64,000 nt of DNA from Eutreptiella sp. 'Long Island Sound 2002'. Taxonomy: Eukaryota; Euglenozoa; Euglenophyceae; Eutreptiales; Eutreptiaceae. The stretch covers positions 27,799,216 through 27,863,215 of the forward strand of contig OZ038399.1 of the NCBI GenBank assembly GCA_964036045.1, written 5' to 3'. Below, one piece after another: positions 11,901 through 22,299 of this stretch (positions within the stretch are counted from its first letter, which is position 1; every line of letters begins with the position of its first letter). The position numbers and the translations under genes were made by a program. The notes beneath the pieces were generated by a model. It was not told the origin of the DNA. It saw nothing but the letters and a program-made list of their open reading frames with translations, and made no database searches.

Positions 11901-14900
11901 TGGGCCACTTCTGATTTTGCCCCCCGCTCTGCAGCGGTGCGGATCCCCGATACGACAAGGGTGAGGTAGCCAATTTGCCCACTTGTGGGCCACTTCTGAT
12001 TTTGCCCCCCGCTCTGAAGCGGCGGAGAACCCCGATACGGCAAGGGTGAGGTAGCCACTTTGCCCACTTGTGGGCCACTTCTGATTTTGCCCCTGCTCTG
12101 AAGCGGTGGGGATCCCCGATACGGCAGGGGTGAGGTAGCCACTTTGCCCACTTGTGGGCCACTTCTGATTTTGCCCCCCGCTCTGCAGCGGTGGGGATCC
12201 CCGATACGGCAGGGGTGAGGTAGCCACTTTGCCCACTTGTGGGCCACTTCTGATTTTGCCCCCCGCTCTGCAGCGGCGGGGATCCCCGATACGGCAGGGG
12301 TGAGGTAGCCAATTTGCCCACTTGTGGGCCACTTCTGATTTTGCCCCCCGCTCTGAAGCAGCGGAGAACCCCGATACGGCAGGGGTGAGGTAGCCACTTT
12401 GCCCACTTGTGGGCCACTTCTGATTTTGCCCCCCGCTCCGAAGCGGTGGGGATCCCCGATACGGCAGGGGTGAGGTAGCCAATTTGCCCACTTGTGGGCC
12501 ACTTCTGATTTTGCCCCCCGCTCTGCAGCGGTGCGGGTCCCCGATACGGCAGGGGTGAGGTAGCCACTTTGCCCACTTGTGGGCCACTTCTGATTTTGCC
12601 CCCCGCTCTGAAGCGGTGGGGATCCCCGATACGGCAGGGGTGAGGTAGCCACTTTGCCCACTTGTGGGCCACTTCTGATTTTGCCCCCCGCTCTGCAGCG
12701 GCGGAGAACCCCGATACGGCAGGGGTGAGGTAGCCACTTTGCCCACTTGTGGGCCACTTCTGATTTTGCCCCCCGCTCTGCAGCGGTGCGGGTCCCCGAT
12801 ACGGCAGGGGTGAGGTAGCCACTTTGCCCACTTGTGGGCCACTTCTGATTTTGCCCCCCGCTCTGCAGCGGTGGGGATCCCCGATACGGCAGGGGTGAGG
12901 TAGCCAATTTGCCCACTTGTGGGCCACTTCTGATTTTGCCCCCCGCTCTCAAGCGGCGGGGATCCTCGATACGGCAGGGGTGAGGTAGCCACTTTGCCCA
13001 CTTGTGGGCCACTTCTGATTTTGCCCCCCGCTCTGCAGCGGTGGGGATCCCCGATACGGCGGGGCGGAGGTAGCCACTTTGCCCACTTGTGGGCCGCTTC
13101 TGATTTTGCCCCCCGCTCTGAAGCGGTGGGGATCCCCGATACGGCAGGGGTGAGGTAGCCACTTTGCCCACTTGTGGGCCCCTTCTGATTTTGCCCCCCG
13201 CTCTGCAGCGGTGCGGATGCCCGATACGACAAGGGTGAGGTAGCCAATTTGCCCACTTGTGGGCCACTTCTGATTTTGCCCCCCGCTCTGAAGCGGCGGA
13301 GAACCCCGATACGGCAAGGGTGAGGTAGCCACTTTGCCCACTTGTGGGCCACTTCTGATTTTGCCCCTGCTCTGAAGCGGTGGGGATCCCCGATACGGCA
13401 GGGGTGAGGTAGCCATTTTGCCCACTTGTGGGCCACTTCTGATTTTGCCCCCCGCTCTGCAGCGGTGGGGATCCCCGATACGGCAGGGGTGAGGTAGCCA
13501 ATTTGCCCACTTGTGGGCCACTTCTGATTTTGCCCCCCGCTCTGCAGCGGTGGGGATCCCTGATATGGCAGGGGTGAGGTAGCCACTTTGCCCACTTGTG
13601 GGCCACTTCTGATTTTGCCCCCCGCTCTGCAGCGGTGGGGATCCCCGATACGGCAGGGGTGAGTTAGCCAATTTGCCCACTTGTGGGCCACTTCTGATTT
13701 TGCCCCCCGCTCTGAAGCGGTGGGGATCCCCGATACGGCAGGGGTGAGGTAGCCACTTTGCCCACTTGTGGGCCACTTCTGATTTTGCCCCCCGCTCTGC
13801 AGCGGTGGGGATCCCCGATACGGCAGGGGTGAGGTAGCCAATTTGCCCACTTGTGGGCCACTTCAGATTTTGCCCCCCGCTCTGAAGCGGTGGGGATCCC
13901 CGATACGGCAGGGGTGAGGTAGCCACTTTGCCCACTTGTGGGCCACTTCTGAGTTTGCCCCCCGCTCTGCAGCGGTGGGGATCCCCGATACGGCAGGGGT
14001 GAGGTAGCCACTTTGCCCACTTGTGGGCCACTTCTGATTTTGCCCCCCGCTCTGAAGCGGTGGGGATCCCCGATACGGCAGGGGTGAGGTAGCCACTTTG
14101 CCCACTTGTGGGCCACTTCTGATTTTGCCCCCCGCTCTGCAGCGGTGGGGATCCCCGATACGGCAGGGGTGAGGTAGCCACTTTGCCCACTTGTGGGCCA
14201 CTTCTGATTTTGCCCCCCGCTCTGCAGCGGTGGGGATCCCCGATACGGCAGGGGTGAGGTAGCCAATTTGCCCACTTGTGGGCCACTTCTGATTTTGCCC
14301 CCCGCTCTGCAGCGGTGGGGATCCCCGATATGGCAGGGGTGAGGTAGCCACTTTGCCCACTTGTGGGCCACTTCTGATTTTGCCCCCCGCTCTGAAGCGG
14401 CGGAGAACCCCGATACGGCAGGGGTGAGGTAGCCACTTTGCCCACTTGTGGGCCACTTCTGATTTTGCCCCCCGCTCTGAAGCGGTGGGGATCCCCGATA
14501 CGGCAGTGGTGAGGTAGCCACTTTGCCCACTTGTGGGCCACTTCTGATTTTGCCCCCCGCTCTGAAGCGGCGGAGAACCCCGATACGGCAGGGGTGAGGT
14601 AGCCACTTTGCCCACTTGTGGGCCACTTCTGATTTTGCCCCCCGCTCTGCAGCGGTGGGGATCCCCGATACGGCAGTGGTGAGGTAGCCACCTTGCCCAC
14701 TTGTGGGCCACTTCTGATTTTGCCACCCGCTCTGCAGCGGTGGGGATCCCCGATACGGCAGGGGTGAGGTAGCCACTTTGCCCACTTGTGGGCCACTTCT
14801 GATTTTGCCCCCCGCTCTGCAGCGGTGGGGATCCCCGATACGGCAGGGGTGAGGTAGCCACTTTGCCCACTTGTGGGCCACTTCTGATTTTGCCCCCCGC

Positions 14901-17900
14901 TCTGCAGCGGTGGGGATCCCCGATACGGCAGGGGTGAGGTAGCCACTTTGCCCACTTGTGGGCCACTTCTGATTTTGCCCCCCGCTCTGCAGCGGTGGGG
15001 ATCCCCGATACGGCAGGGGTGAGGTAGCCAATTTGCCCACTTGTGGGCCACTTCTGATTTTGCCCCCCGCTCTGCAGCGGTGGGGATCCCCGATATGGCA
15101 GGGGTGAGGTAGCCACTTTGCCCACTTGTGGGCCACTTCTGATTTTGCCCCCCGCTCTGAAGCGGCGGAGAACCCCGATACGGCAGGGGTGAGGTAGCCA
15201 CTTTGCCCACTTGTGGGCCACTTCTGATTTTGCCCCCCGCTCTGAAGCGGTGGGGATCCCCGATACGGTAGGGGTGAGGTAGCCAATTTGCCCACTTGTG
15301 GGCCACTTCTGATTTTGCCCCCCGCTCTGCAGCGGTGGGGATCCCCGATACGGTAGGGGTGAGGTAGCCACTTTGCCCACTTGTGGGCCACTTCTGATTT
15401 TGCCCCCCGCTCTGAAGCGGTGGGGATCCCCGATACGGCAGGGGTGAGGTAGCCAATTTGCCCACTTGTGGGCCACTTCTGATTTTGCCCCCCGCTCTGA
15501 AGCGGTGGGGATCCCCGATACGGCAGGGGTGAGGTAGCCACTTTGCCCACTTGTGGGCCACTTCTGATTTTGCCCCCCGCTCTGAAGCGGTGGGGATCCC
15601 CGATACGGCAGGGGTGAGGTAGCCAATTTGCCCACTTGTGGGCCACTTCTGATTTTGCCCCCCGCTCTGAAGCGGTGGGGATCCCCGATACGGCAGGGGT
15701 GAGGTAGCCAATTTGCCCACTTGTGGGCCACTTCTGATTTTGCCCCCCGCTCTGAAGCGGTGGGGATCCCCGATACGGCAGGGGTGAGGTAGCCACTTTG
15801 CCCACTTGTGGGCCACTTCTGATTTTGCCCCCCGCTCCGAAGCGGTGGGGATCCCCGATACGGCAGGGGTGAGGTAGCCACTTTGCCCACTTGTGGGCCA
15901 CTTCTGATTTTGCCCCCCGCTCTGCAGCGGTGCGGGTCCCCGATACGGCAGGGGTGAGGTAGCCACTTTGCCCACTTGTGGGCCACTTCTGATTTTGCCC
16001 CCCGCTCTGCAGCGGCGGAGAACCCCGATACGGCAGGGGTGAGGTAGCCACTTTGCCCACTTGTGGGCCACTTCTGATTTTGCCCCCCGCTCTGCAGCGG
16101 TGGGGATCCCCGATACGGCAGGGGTGAGGTAGCCACTTTGCCCACTTGTGGGCCACTTCTGATTTTGCCCCCCGCTCTCAAGCGGCGGGGATCCTCGATA
16201 CGGCAGGGGTGAGGTAGCCACTTTGCCCACTTGTGGGCCACTTCTGATTTTGCCCCCCGCTCTGCAGCGGTGGGGATCCCCGATACGGCAGGGGTGAGGT
16301 AGCCACTTTGCCCACTTGTGGGCCACTTCTGATTTTGCCCCCCGCTCTGAAGCGGTGGGGATCCCCGATACGGCAGGGGTGAGGTAGCCAATTTGCCCAC
16401 TTGTGGGCCACTTCTGATTTTGCCCCCCGCTCTGCAGCGGTGCGGATCCCCGATACGACAAGGGTGAGGTAGCCAATTTGCCCACTTGTGGGCCACTTCT
16501 GATTTTGCCCCCCGCTCTGAAGCGGCGGAGAACCCCGATACGGCAAGGGTGAGGTAGCCACTTTGCCCACTTGTGGGCCACTTCTGATTTTGCCCCTGCT
16601 CTGAAGCGGTGGGGATCCCCGATACGGCAGGGGTGAGGTAGCCACTTTGCCCACTTGTGGGCCACTTCTGATTTTGCCCCCCGCTCTGCAGCGGTGGGGA
16701 TCCCCGATACGGCAGGGGTGAGGTAGCCAATTTGCCCACTTGTGGGCCACTTCTGATTTTGCCCCCCGCTCTGCAACGGTGCGGGTCCCCGATACGGCAG
16801 GGGTGAGGTAGCCACTTTGCCCACTTGTGGGCAACTTCTGATTTTGCCCCCCGATCTGAAGCGGTGGGGATCCCCGATACGGCAGGGGTGAGGTAGCCAC
16901 TTTGCCCACTTGTGGGCCACTTCTGATTTTGCCCCCCGCTCTGCAGCGGCGGGGATCCCCGATACGGTAGGGGTGAGGTAGCCAATTTGCCCACTTGTGG
17001 GCCACTTCTGATTTTGCCCCCCGCTCTGAAGCAGCGGAGAACCCCGATACGGCAGGGGTGAGGTAGCCACTTTGCCCACTTGTGGGCCACTTCTGATTTT
17101 GCCCCCCGCTCCGAAGCGGTGGGGATCCCCGATACGGCAGGGGTGAGGTAGCCAATTTGCCCACTTGTGGGCAACTTCTGATTTTGCCCCCCGCTCTGAA
17201 GCGGTGGGGATCCCCGATACGGCAGGGGTGAGGTATCCACTTTGCCCACTTGTGGGCCACTTCTGATTTTGCCCCCCGCTCTGCAGCGGCGGAGAACCCC
17301 GATACGGCAGGGGTGAGGTAGCCACTTTGCCCACTTGTGGGCCACTTCTGATTTTGCCCCCCGCTCTGCAGCGGTGGGGATCCCCGATACGGCAGGGGTG
17401 AGGTAGCCACTTTGCCCACTTGTGGGCCACTTCTGATTTTGCCCCCCGCTCTGCAGCGGTGGGGATCCCCGATACGGCAGGGGTGAGGTAGCCAATTTGC
17501 CCACTTGTGGGCCACTTCTGATTTTGCCCCCCGCTCTCAAGCGGCGGGGATCCTCGATACGGCAGGGGTGAGGTAGCCACTTTGCCCACTTGTGGGCCAC
17601 TTCTGATTTTGCCCCCCGCTCTGCAGCGGTGGGGATCCCCGATACGGCAGGGGTGAGGTAGCCACTTTGCCCACTTGTGGGCCGCTTCTGATTTTGCCCC
17701 CCGCTCTGAAGCGGTGGGGATCCCCGATACGGCAGGGGTGAGGTAGCCAATTTGCCCACTTGTGGGCCACTTCTGATTTTGCCCCCCGCTCTGCAGCGGT
17801 GCGGATCCCCGATACGACAAGGGTGAGGTAGCCAATTTGCCCACTTGTGGGCCACTTCTGATTTTGCCCCCCGCTCTGAAGCGGCGGAGAACCCCGATAC

Positions 17901-20018
17901 GGCAAGGGTGAGGTAGCCACTTTGCCCACTTGTGGGCCACTTCTGATTTTGCCCCTGCTCTGAAGCGGTGGGGATCCCCGATACGGCAGGGGTGAGGTAG
18001 CCATTTTGCCCACTTGTGGGCCACTTCTGATTTTGCCCCCCGCTCTGCAGCGGTGGGGATCCCCGATACGGCAGGGGTGAGGTAGCCAATTTGCCCACTT
18101 GTGGGCCACTTCTGATTTTGCCCCCCGCTCTGCAGCGGTGGGGATCCCTGATATGGCAGGGGTGAGGTAGCCAATTTGCCCACTTGTGGGCCACTTCTGA
18201 TTTTGCCCCCCGCTCTGAAGCGGTGGGGATCCCCGATACGGCAGGGGTGAGGTAGCCACTTTGCCCACTTGTGGGCCACTTCTGATTTTGCCCCCCGCTC
18301 TGCAGCGGTGGGGATCCCCGATACGGCAGGGGTGAGGTAGCCAATTTGCCCACTTGTGGGCCACTTCAGATTTTGCCCCCCGCTCTGAAGCGGTGGGGAT
18401 CCCCGATACGGCAGGGGTGAGGTAGCCACTTTGCCCACTTGTGGGCCACTTCTGATTTTGCCCCCCGCTCTGCAGCGGTGGGGATCCCCGATACGGCAGT
18501 GGTGAGGTAGCCACTTTGCCCACTTGTGGGCCACTTCTGATTTTGCCCCCCGCTCTGCAGCGGTGGGGATCCCCGATACGGCAGGGGTGAGGTAGCCACT
18601 TTGCCCACTTGTGGGCCACTTCTGATTTTGCCCCCCGCTCTGCAGCGGTGGGGATCCCCGATACGGCAGGGGTGAGGTAGCCACTTTGCCCACTTGTGGG
18701 CCACTTCTGATTTTGCCCCCCGCTCTGCAGCGGTGGGGATCCCCGATACGGCAGGGGTGAGGTAGCCACTTTGCCCACTTGTGGGCCACTTCTGATTTTG
18801 CCCCCCGCTCTGCAGCGGTGGGGATCCCCGATACGGCAGGGGTGAGGTAGCCAATTTGCCCACTTGTGGGCCACTTCTGATTTTGCCCCCCGCTCTGCAG
18901 CGGTGGGGATCCCCGATATGGCAGGGGTGAGGTAGCCACTTTGCCCACTTGTGGGCCACTTCTGATTTTGCCCCCCGCTCTGAAGCGGCGGAGAACCCCG
19001 ATACGGCAGGGGTGAGGTAGCCACTTTGCCCACTTGTGGGCCACTTCTGATTTTGCCCCCCGCTCTGAAGCGGTGGGGATCCCCGATACGGCAGGGGTGA
19101 GGTAGCCACTTTGCCCACTTGTGGGCCACTTCTGATTTTGCCCCCCGCTCTGCAGCGGTGGGGATCCCCGATACGGTAGGGGTGAGGTAGCCACTTTGCC
19201 CACTTGTGGGCCACTTCTGATTTTGCCCCCCGCTCTGAAGCGGTGGGGATCCCCGATACGGCAGGGGTGAGGTAGCCAATTTGCCCACTTGTGGGCCACT
19301 TCTGATTTTGCCCCCCGCTCTGAAGCGGTGGGGATCCCCGATACGGCAGGGGTGAGGTAGCCACTTTGCCCACTTGTGGGCCACTTCTGATTTTGCCCCC
19401 CGCTCTGAAGCGGTGGGGATCCCCGATACGGCAGGGGTGAGGTAGCCAATTTGCCCACTTGTGGGCCACTTCTGATTTTGCCCCCCGCTCTGAAGCGGTG
19501 GGGATCCCCGATACGGCAGGGGTGAGGTAGCCAATTTGCCCACTTGTGGGCCACTTCTGATTTTGCCCCCCGCTCTGAAGCGGCGGGGATCCCCGATACG
19601 GCAGGGCTGAGGTAGCCACTTTGCCCACTTGTGGGCCACTTCTGATTTTGCCCCCCGCTCTGCAGCGGTGGGGATCCCCGATACGGCAGGGGTGAGGTAG
19701 CCACTTTGCCCACTTGTGGGCCACTTCTGATTTTGCCCCCCGCTCTGCAGCGGTGGGGATCCCCGATACGGCAGGGGTGAGGTAGCCACTTTGCCCACTT
19801 GTGGGCCACTTCTGATTTTGCCCCCCGCTCTGAAGCGGCGGGGATCCCCGATACGGCAGGGGTGAGGTAGCCACTTTGCCCACTTGTGGGCCACTTCTGA
19901 TTTTGCCCCCCGCTCTGAAGCGGCGGGGATCCCCAATACGGCAGGGGTGAGGTAGCCACTTTGCCCACTTGTGGGCCACTTCTGATTTTGCCCCCCGCTC
20001 TGAAGCGGTGGGGATCCC
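5961..20018 (-). repeat. 85-bp satellite array, ~165 copies
   Basis: The period measures 85 bp (for example the G of TTGCCC at 6013 and 6098). Each unit carries three self-complementary segments: GCCCACTTGTGGGC, CCGCTCTGAAGCGG (variant CTGC loop) and GGGGATCCCC, the last containing a GGATCC (BamHI) site. Units are highly similar and differ at diagnostic positions: CAATTTG/CACTTTG, TGAAG/TGCAG, GGTGGGGATCC/GGCGGAGAACC, GTGCGGGTCC. Higher-order repeats are present (see findings). Small indels occur, for example extra GGCTG/GGCCG near 7639, 7985 and 8583, and loss of one C near 8261, 8689 and 12092. Since 85 is 3x28+1 and the minus strand of the unit has no stop codon, all three minus frames stay open for kilobases, giving an 85-residue peptide period. 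This is not evidence of a gene. Confidence 0.97.
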
Positions 20019-20254
20019 AAATGTGAGTTTCGGAATGGGCATGTGGTTGGATGTGGTTGGATGCCCAAATGGATGCTGATGGTAGTTGGCTGATTCCAGT
20101 GGGCACCCTGTCTGCCTTTCTGAAAACTGCAAAGGTACCCAATTGTCCTCAGTTGCGTGCAGAGCCATACGCTGGTGTGGCACATACTAGCGTGCGGCCC
20201 GCAGAAGCAACATAATTTTGTTTGTTTTGTGGAGTGGCCGTTGCTTTGGCAAGG
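20019..20254. other. Spacer between satellite and Cys/His ORF
   Basis: 236 bp of unique sequence including a short duplication (ATGTGGTTGG twice, 20040-20060). It could hold the promoter of the plus-strand ORF that follows; no specific motif is identifiable. Confidence 0.4.
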
Positions 20255-20998
20255 ATGCGTCATCATGTGGCAGTGCACTTGCAGAATGGAGAGGTGGTAA
20301 CGGACCCAAGGATGCATGGTGAGGCCGAACCTTGTGGTTTTTGTGGACGCACAACAGGCACGTGTACCACAAGTATTGCGGGCAAGAAAATCAGTAGCAC
20401 ATGCCCGTGTGTGGTCCCATTGAAGCTCGCAATGGCCACACGCAAAAAAGAAAACATGCCCCGTGAATGTCCTATTCCCGGGTGCAGTGCCACCCCGTGG
20501 GTTTTGAACATCAAAACTCACTTGGCTGGGTGCCATCCAACCGTGCCACCCAACACCGTTGATTTGACGGAATGGGCTGTAGTTGGGCAGGACGATGAGA
20601 AAAAAAAGGGGCGAGCCAAAAAAATCCCCATGGTGATGAAGCCCAAGATCACTTTGAAAGTGGCAAAGGCGGTGGATAACGAGAGTGCTTCCTTCTCTGA
20701 AGCCTCTCTTGGACGCTCCGATTGGGACCGGAAACCGGAGGAGGATGCAAGCTTTTTGGAATCTAGGTCTTCCGCAGATAACGATTCGTCTAGCGGTAAC
20801 GAGAGTGCCGCCACTTCCGAGGATGGCAATAGCTCCTCTTCTTCCTCATCTTCTTCCTCTTCCACCTCTTCTTCCGCGGTGGAAGTTGTCCCGCAAAAGA
20901 AAGCCGTTCCTGGCAAGGGCACAAAGCGGCCCATCAACGCTACCAAGCAAAATGCGAAGAAGCGTTGCACGGTGCAGACGTCAGGGCGGAAGAAGTAG
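20255..20998 (+). CDS. CGFCG-type Cys/His protein with Ser/acidic and basic tail
   Basis: An ATG at 20255 opens a 247-residue frame ending at TAG 20998; this is the first ATG in the frame. The N-terminal ~90 residues hold an ordered set of likely zinc ligands: CGFCG near residues 28-32, TCPC, CPIPGC, then a W-x(4)-KTHLAGCHP segment at about residues 85-95. This CGFCG...CP...C...W...HL...H arrangement resembles hypothetical zinc-binding proteins I associate with Kyakuja/Dileera/Zisupton-type transposons in fungi, but that link is from memory and unverified. Next comes a Lys-rich stretch, an acidic Ser-rich region (long Ser run near residues 205-220) and a basic C-terminus typical of nuclear proteins. 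It sits between two satellites with no neighbour gene. A DNA-binding or element-associated role is inference. The frame is intact, unlike most coding remnants here. Confidence 0.6.
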   Translation: MRHHVAVHLQNGEVVTDPRMHGEAEPCGFCGRTTGTCTTSIAGKKISSTCPCVVPLKLAMATRKKENMPRECPIPGCSATPWVLNIKTHLAGCHPTVPPNTVDLTEWAVVGQDDEKKKGRAKKIPMVMKPKITLKVAKAVDNESASFSEASLGRSDWDRKPEEDASFLESRSSADNDSSSGNESAATSEDGNSSSSSSSSSSSTSSSAVEVVPQKKAVPGKGTKRPINATKQNAKKRCTVQTSGRKK

Positions 20999-21239
20999 GC
21001 GGAGCTACATGCACACATACACACACACACACGTCACAAACGGATACCTCCCCCACCCCCTACACCTCCTCGCCCTCCCTCTCCTTCCCTTGTAGTTGCA
21101 TGCACACTAGGACTGGAAGGCCCACACAATGGCGCGGGGAGGGAGGCCTGGGCAGCCATAGCCTTAAGGGCCTCCCGAGTTGCGTCGGCCGACCAGTATA
21201 GTCACACACACCCCCCCCTTCTTTTAGGCCCTCCCCTTG

Positions 21240-21372
21240 ACGCATTTCTCACCCCATGGTGTATTTCTAACCCCATGATGCATTCCGAACCCCATGCCGG
21301 ACCTTGATGCGGGTCAACCCCCATGCTGCAATTCTAACCCCATGGTGTACTTCGAACCCCATGACCGCCTCG
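21240..21372 (+). repeat. ~19-bp minisatellite (AACCCCATG core)
   Basis: Five to six degenerate copies with the core AACCCCATGNTG spaced about 19-20 bp (21249, 21271, 21290, 21339, 21355 region). No coding role is seen. Confidence 0.6.
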
Positions 21373-21524
21373 GAGACCCACAGTCCCGAGGTTTCTGGTA
21401 CCCACGGCCGGAAATACCCAAGCCGATGAAACCCTACCATAGACATTGGTAGGGGCGGTGCGAATTGTCGGATCACACCTGGGCCGCATACCCAACTGTT
21501 CGGAGGTGCCCGACACTATGTTCT

Positions 21525-21745
21525 TCATTGGGGGGGGGGGGGGTTTGGGGGGCCGGGGGGCCGTTTCCGCGGACAATACCCCCGCGCAGCGAAAAGCCCC
21601 CTTAAACCCCCCCCCCCAAAACCCCCCCCTTTTTTAAATTTGGCTCTGGGGGGGTTTTTAAGCATGATATCCGATTTCCGAGAATCCCCCCCCCTGGTTT
21701 TCCCTGGGTGGGGAACGACACGGGGGGGGGGAGGGTATTGCACAG
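21525..21745 (-). repeat. Poly(G/C)-rich end of a dispersed element
   Basis: Read on the minus strand, this matches 5605-5780: a poly(C)-flanked GTGTCGTTCCCCACCC word, then CCAGGGGG, a GAAATC...GATA segment, then alternating AAAACCCCCC and poly(G) blocks. It is probably a truncated, inverted copy of the element at 4501-5770. The terminal GGGGAGGGTAT is close to the GGGAGGGTAC end seen at 37467. Confidence 0.5.
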
Positions 21746-22299
21746 CACGTAGATTGAAGAAACAATGAAGATATTTAGACTAGTTTATTGCCGATTTGAT
21801 AGTGGATGTTGTTTATGTTATTTTTAATTGCTGTTCTGCAATTCTCTGCTGTTGTTGTAGATATGTATCATGGAGGGGTGCCAAAGTTCCCAAACTGTCC
21901 ACGCACGTGGCCCCCGTAGTGACCGCTTAGGCAAGCAATGGACTCCGTGCTGAACAACGACAATGAAGACTGGTCTGCTTGGTGCTTTTGAAGGTGCTGG
22001 GTTGCGTGCGGGTTCATGGCTGCATGCAGGGCGCAAGTACACCAAAACAAGTAGGATCCAAGGAATGTAGAACAAGCAAAGGAAACAAAACCCGGTCAAA
22101 GGGGAACAAGCTTTTGGGTGAAATAACTACTTTGGAGTAAGTGCAACAATTAAAGTGTAGTGCAAAAAGGCGCGAGAGAATCAAGAAACGGGTTCAAAAG
22201 TCCTTCGTTCTTGCAAATCGCGACAAGATGGTTGCGTGGTTCCCGAGGCGATAATTTCTTTTGTGGGGTCTGTATCTCCTTAGTCATATCTTGAGTAGC
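21746..22299. other. AT-richer spacer, no gene seen
   Basis: Unique sequence of lower GC between the element fragment and the second satellite. Open frames are short and unrecognised. Confidence 0.5.

Noticed and set aside
5961-20018. CRISPR-like interpretation of the 85-bp array
   Set aside because: The whole 85-bp unit is conserved, so there is no repeat/spacer division.
5553-20536. Very long minus-strand ORFs (up to ~2,400 codons) across the 85-bp satellite
   Set aside because: All three minus frames are open because the repeat unit lacks stops on that strand; the peptide is a direct by-product of the repeat, and variants are not biased to synonymous positions by eye.
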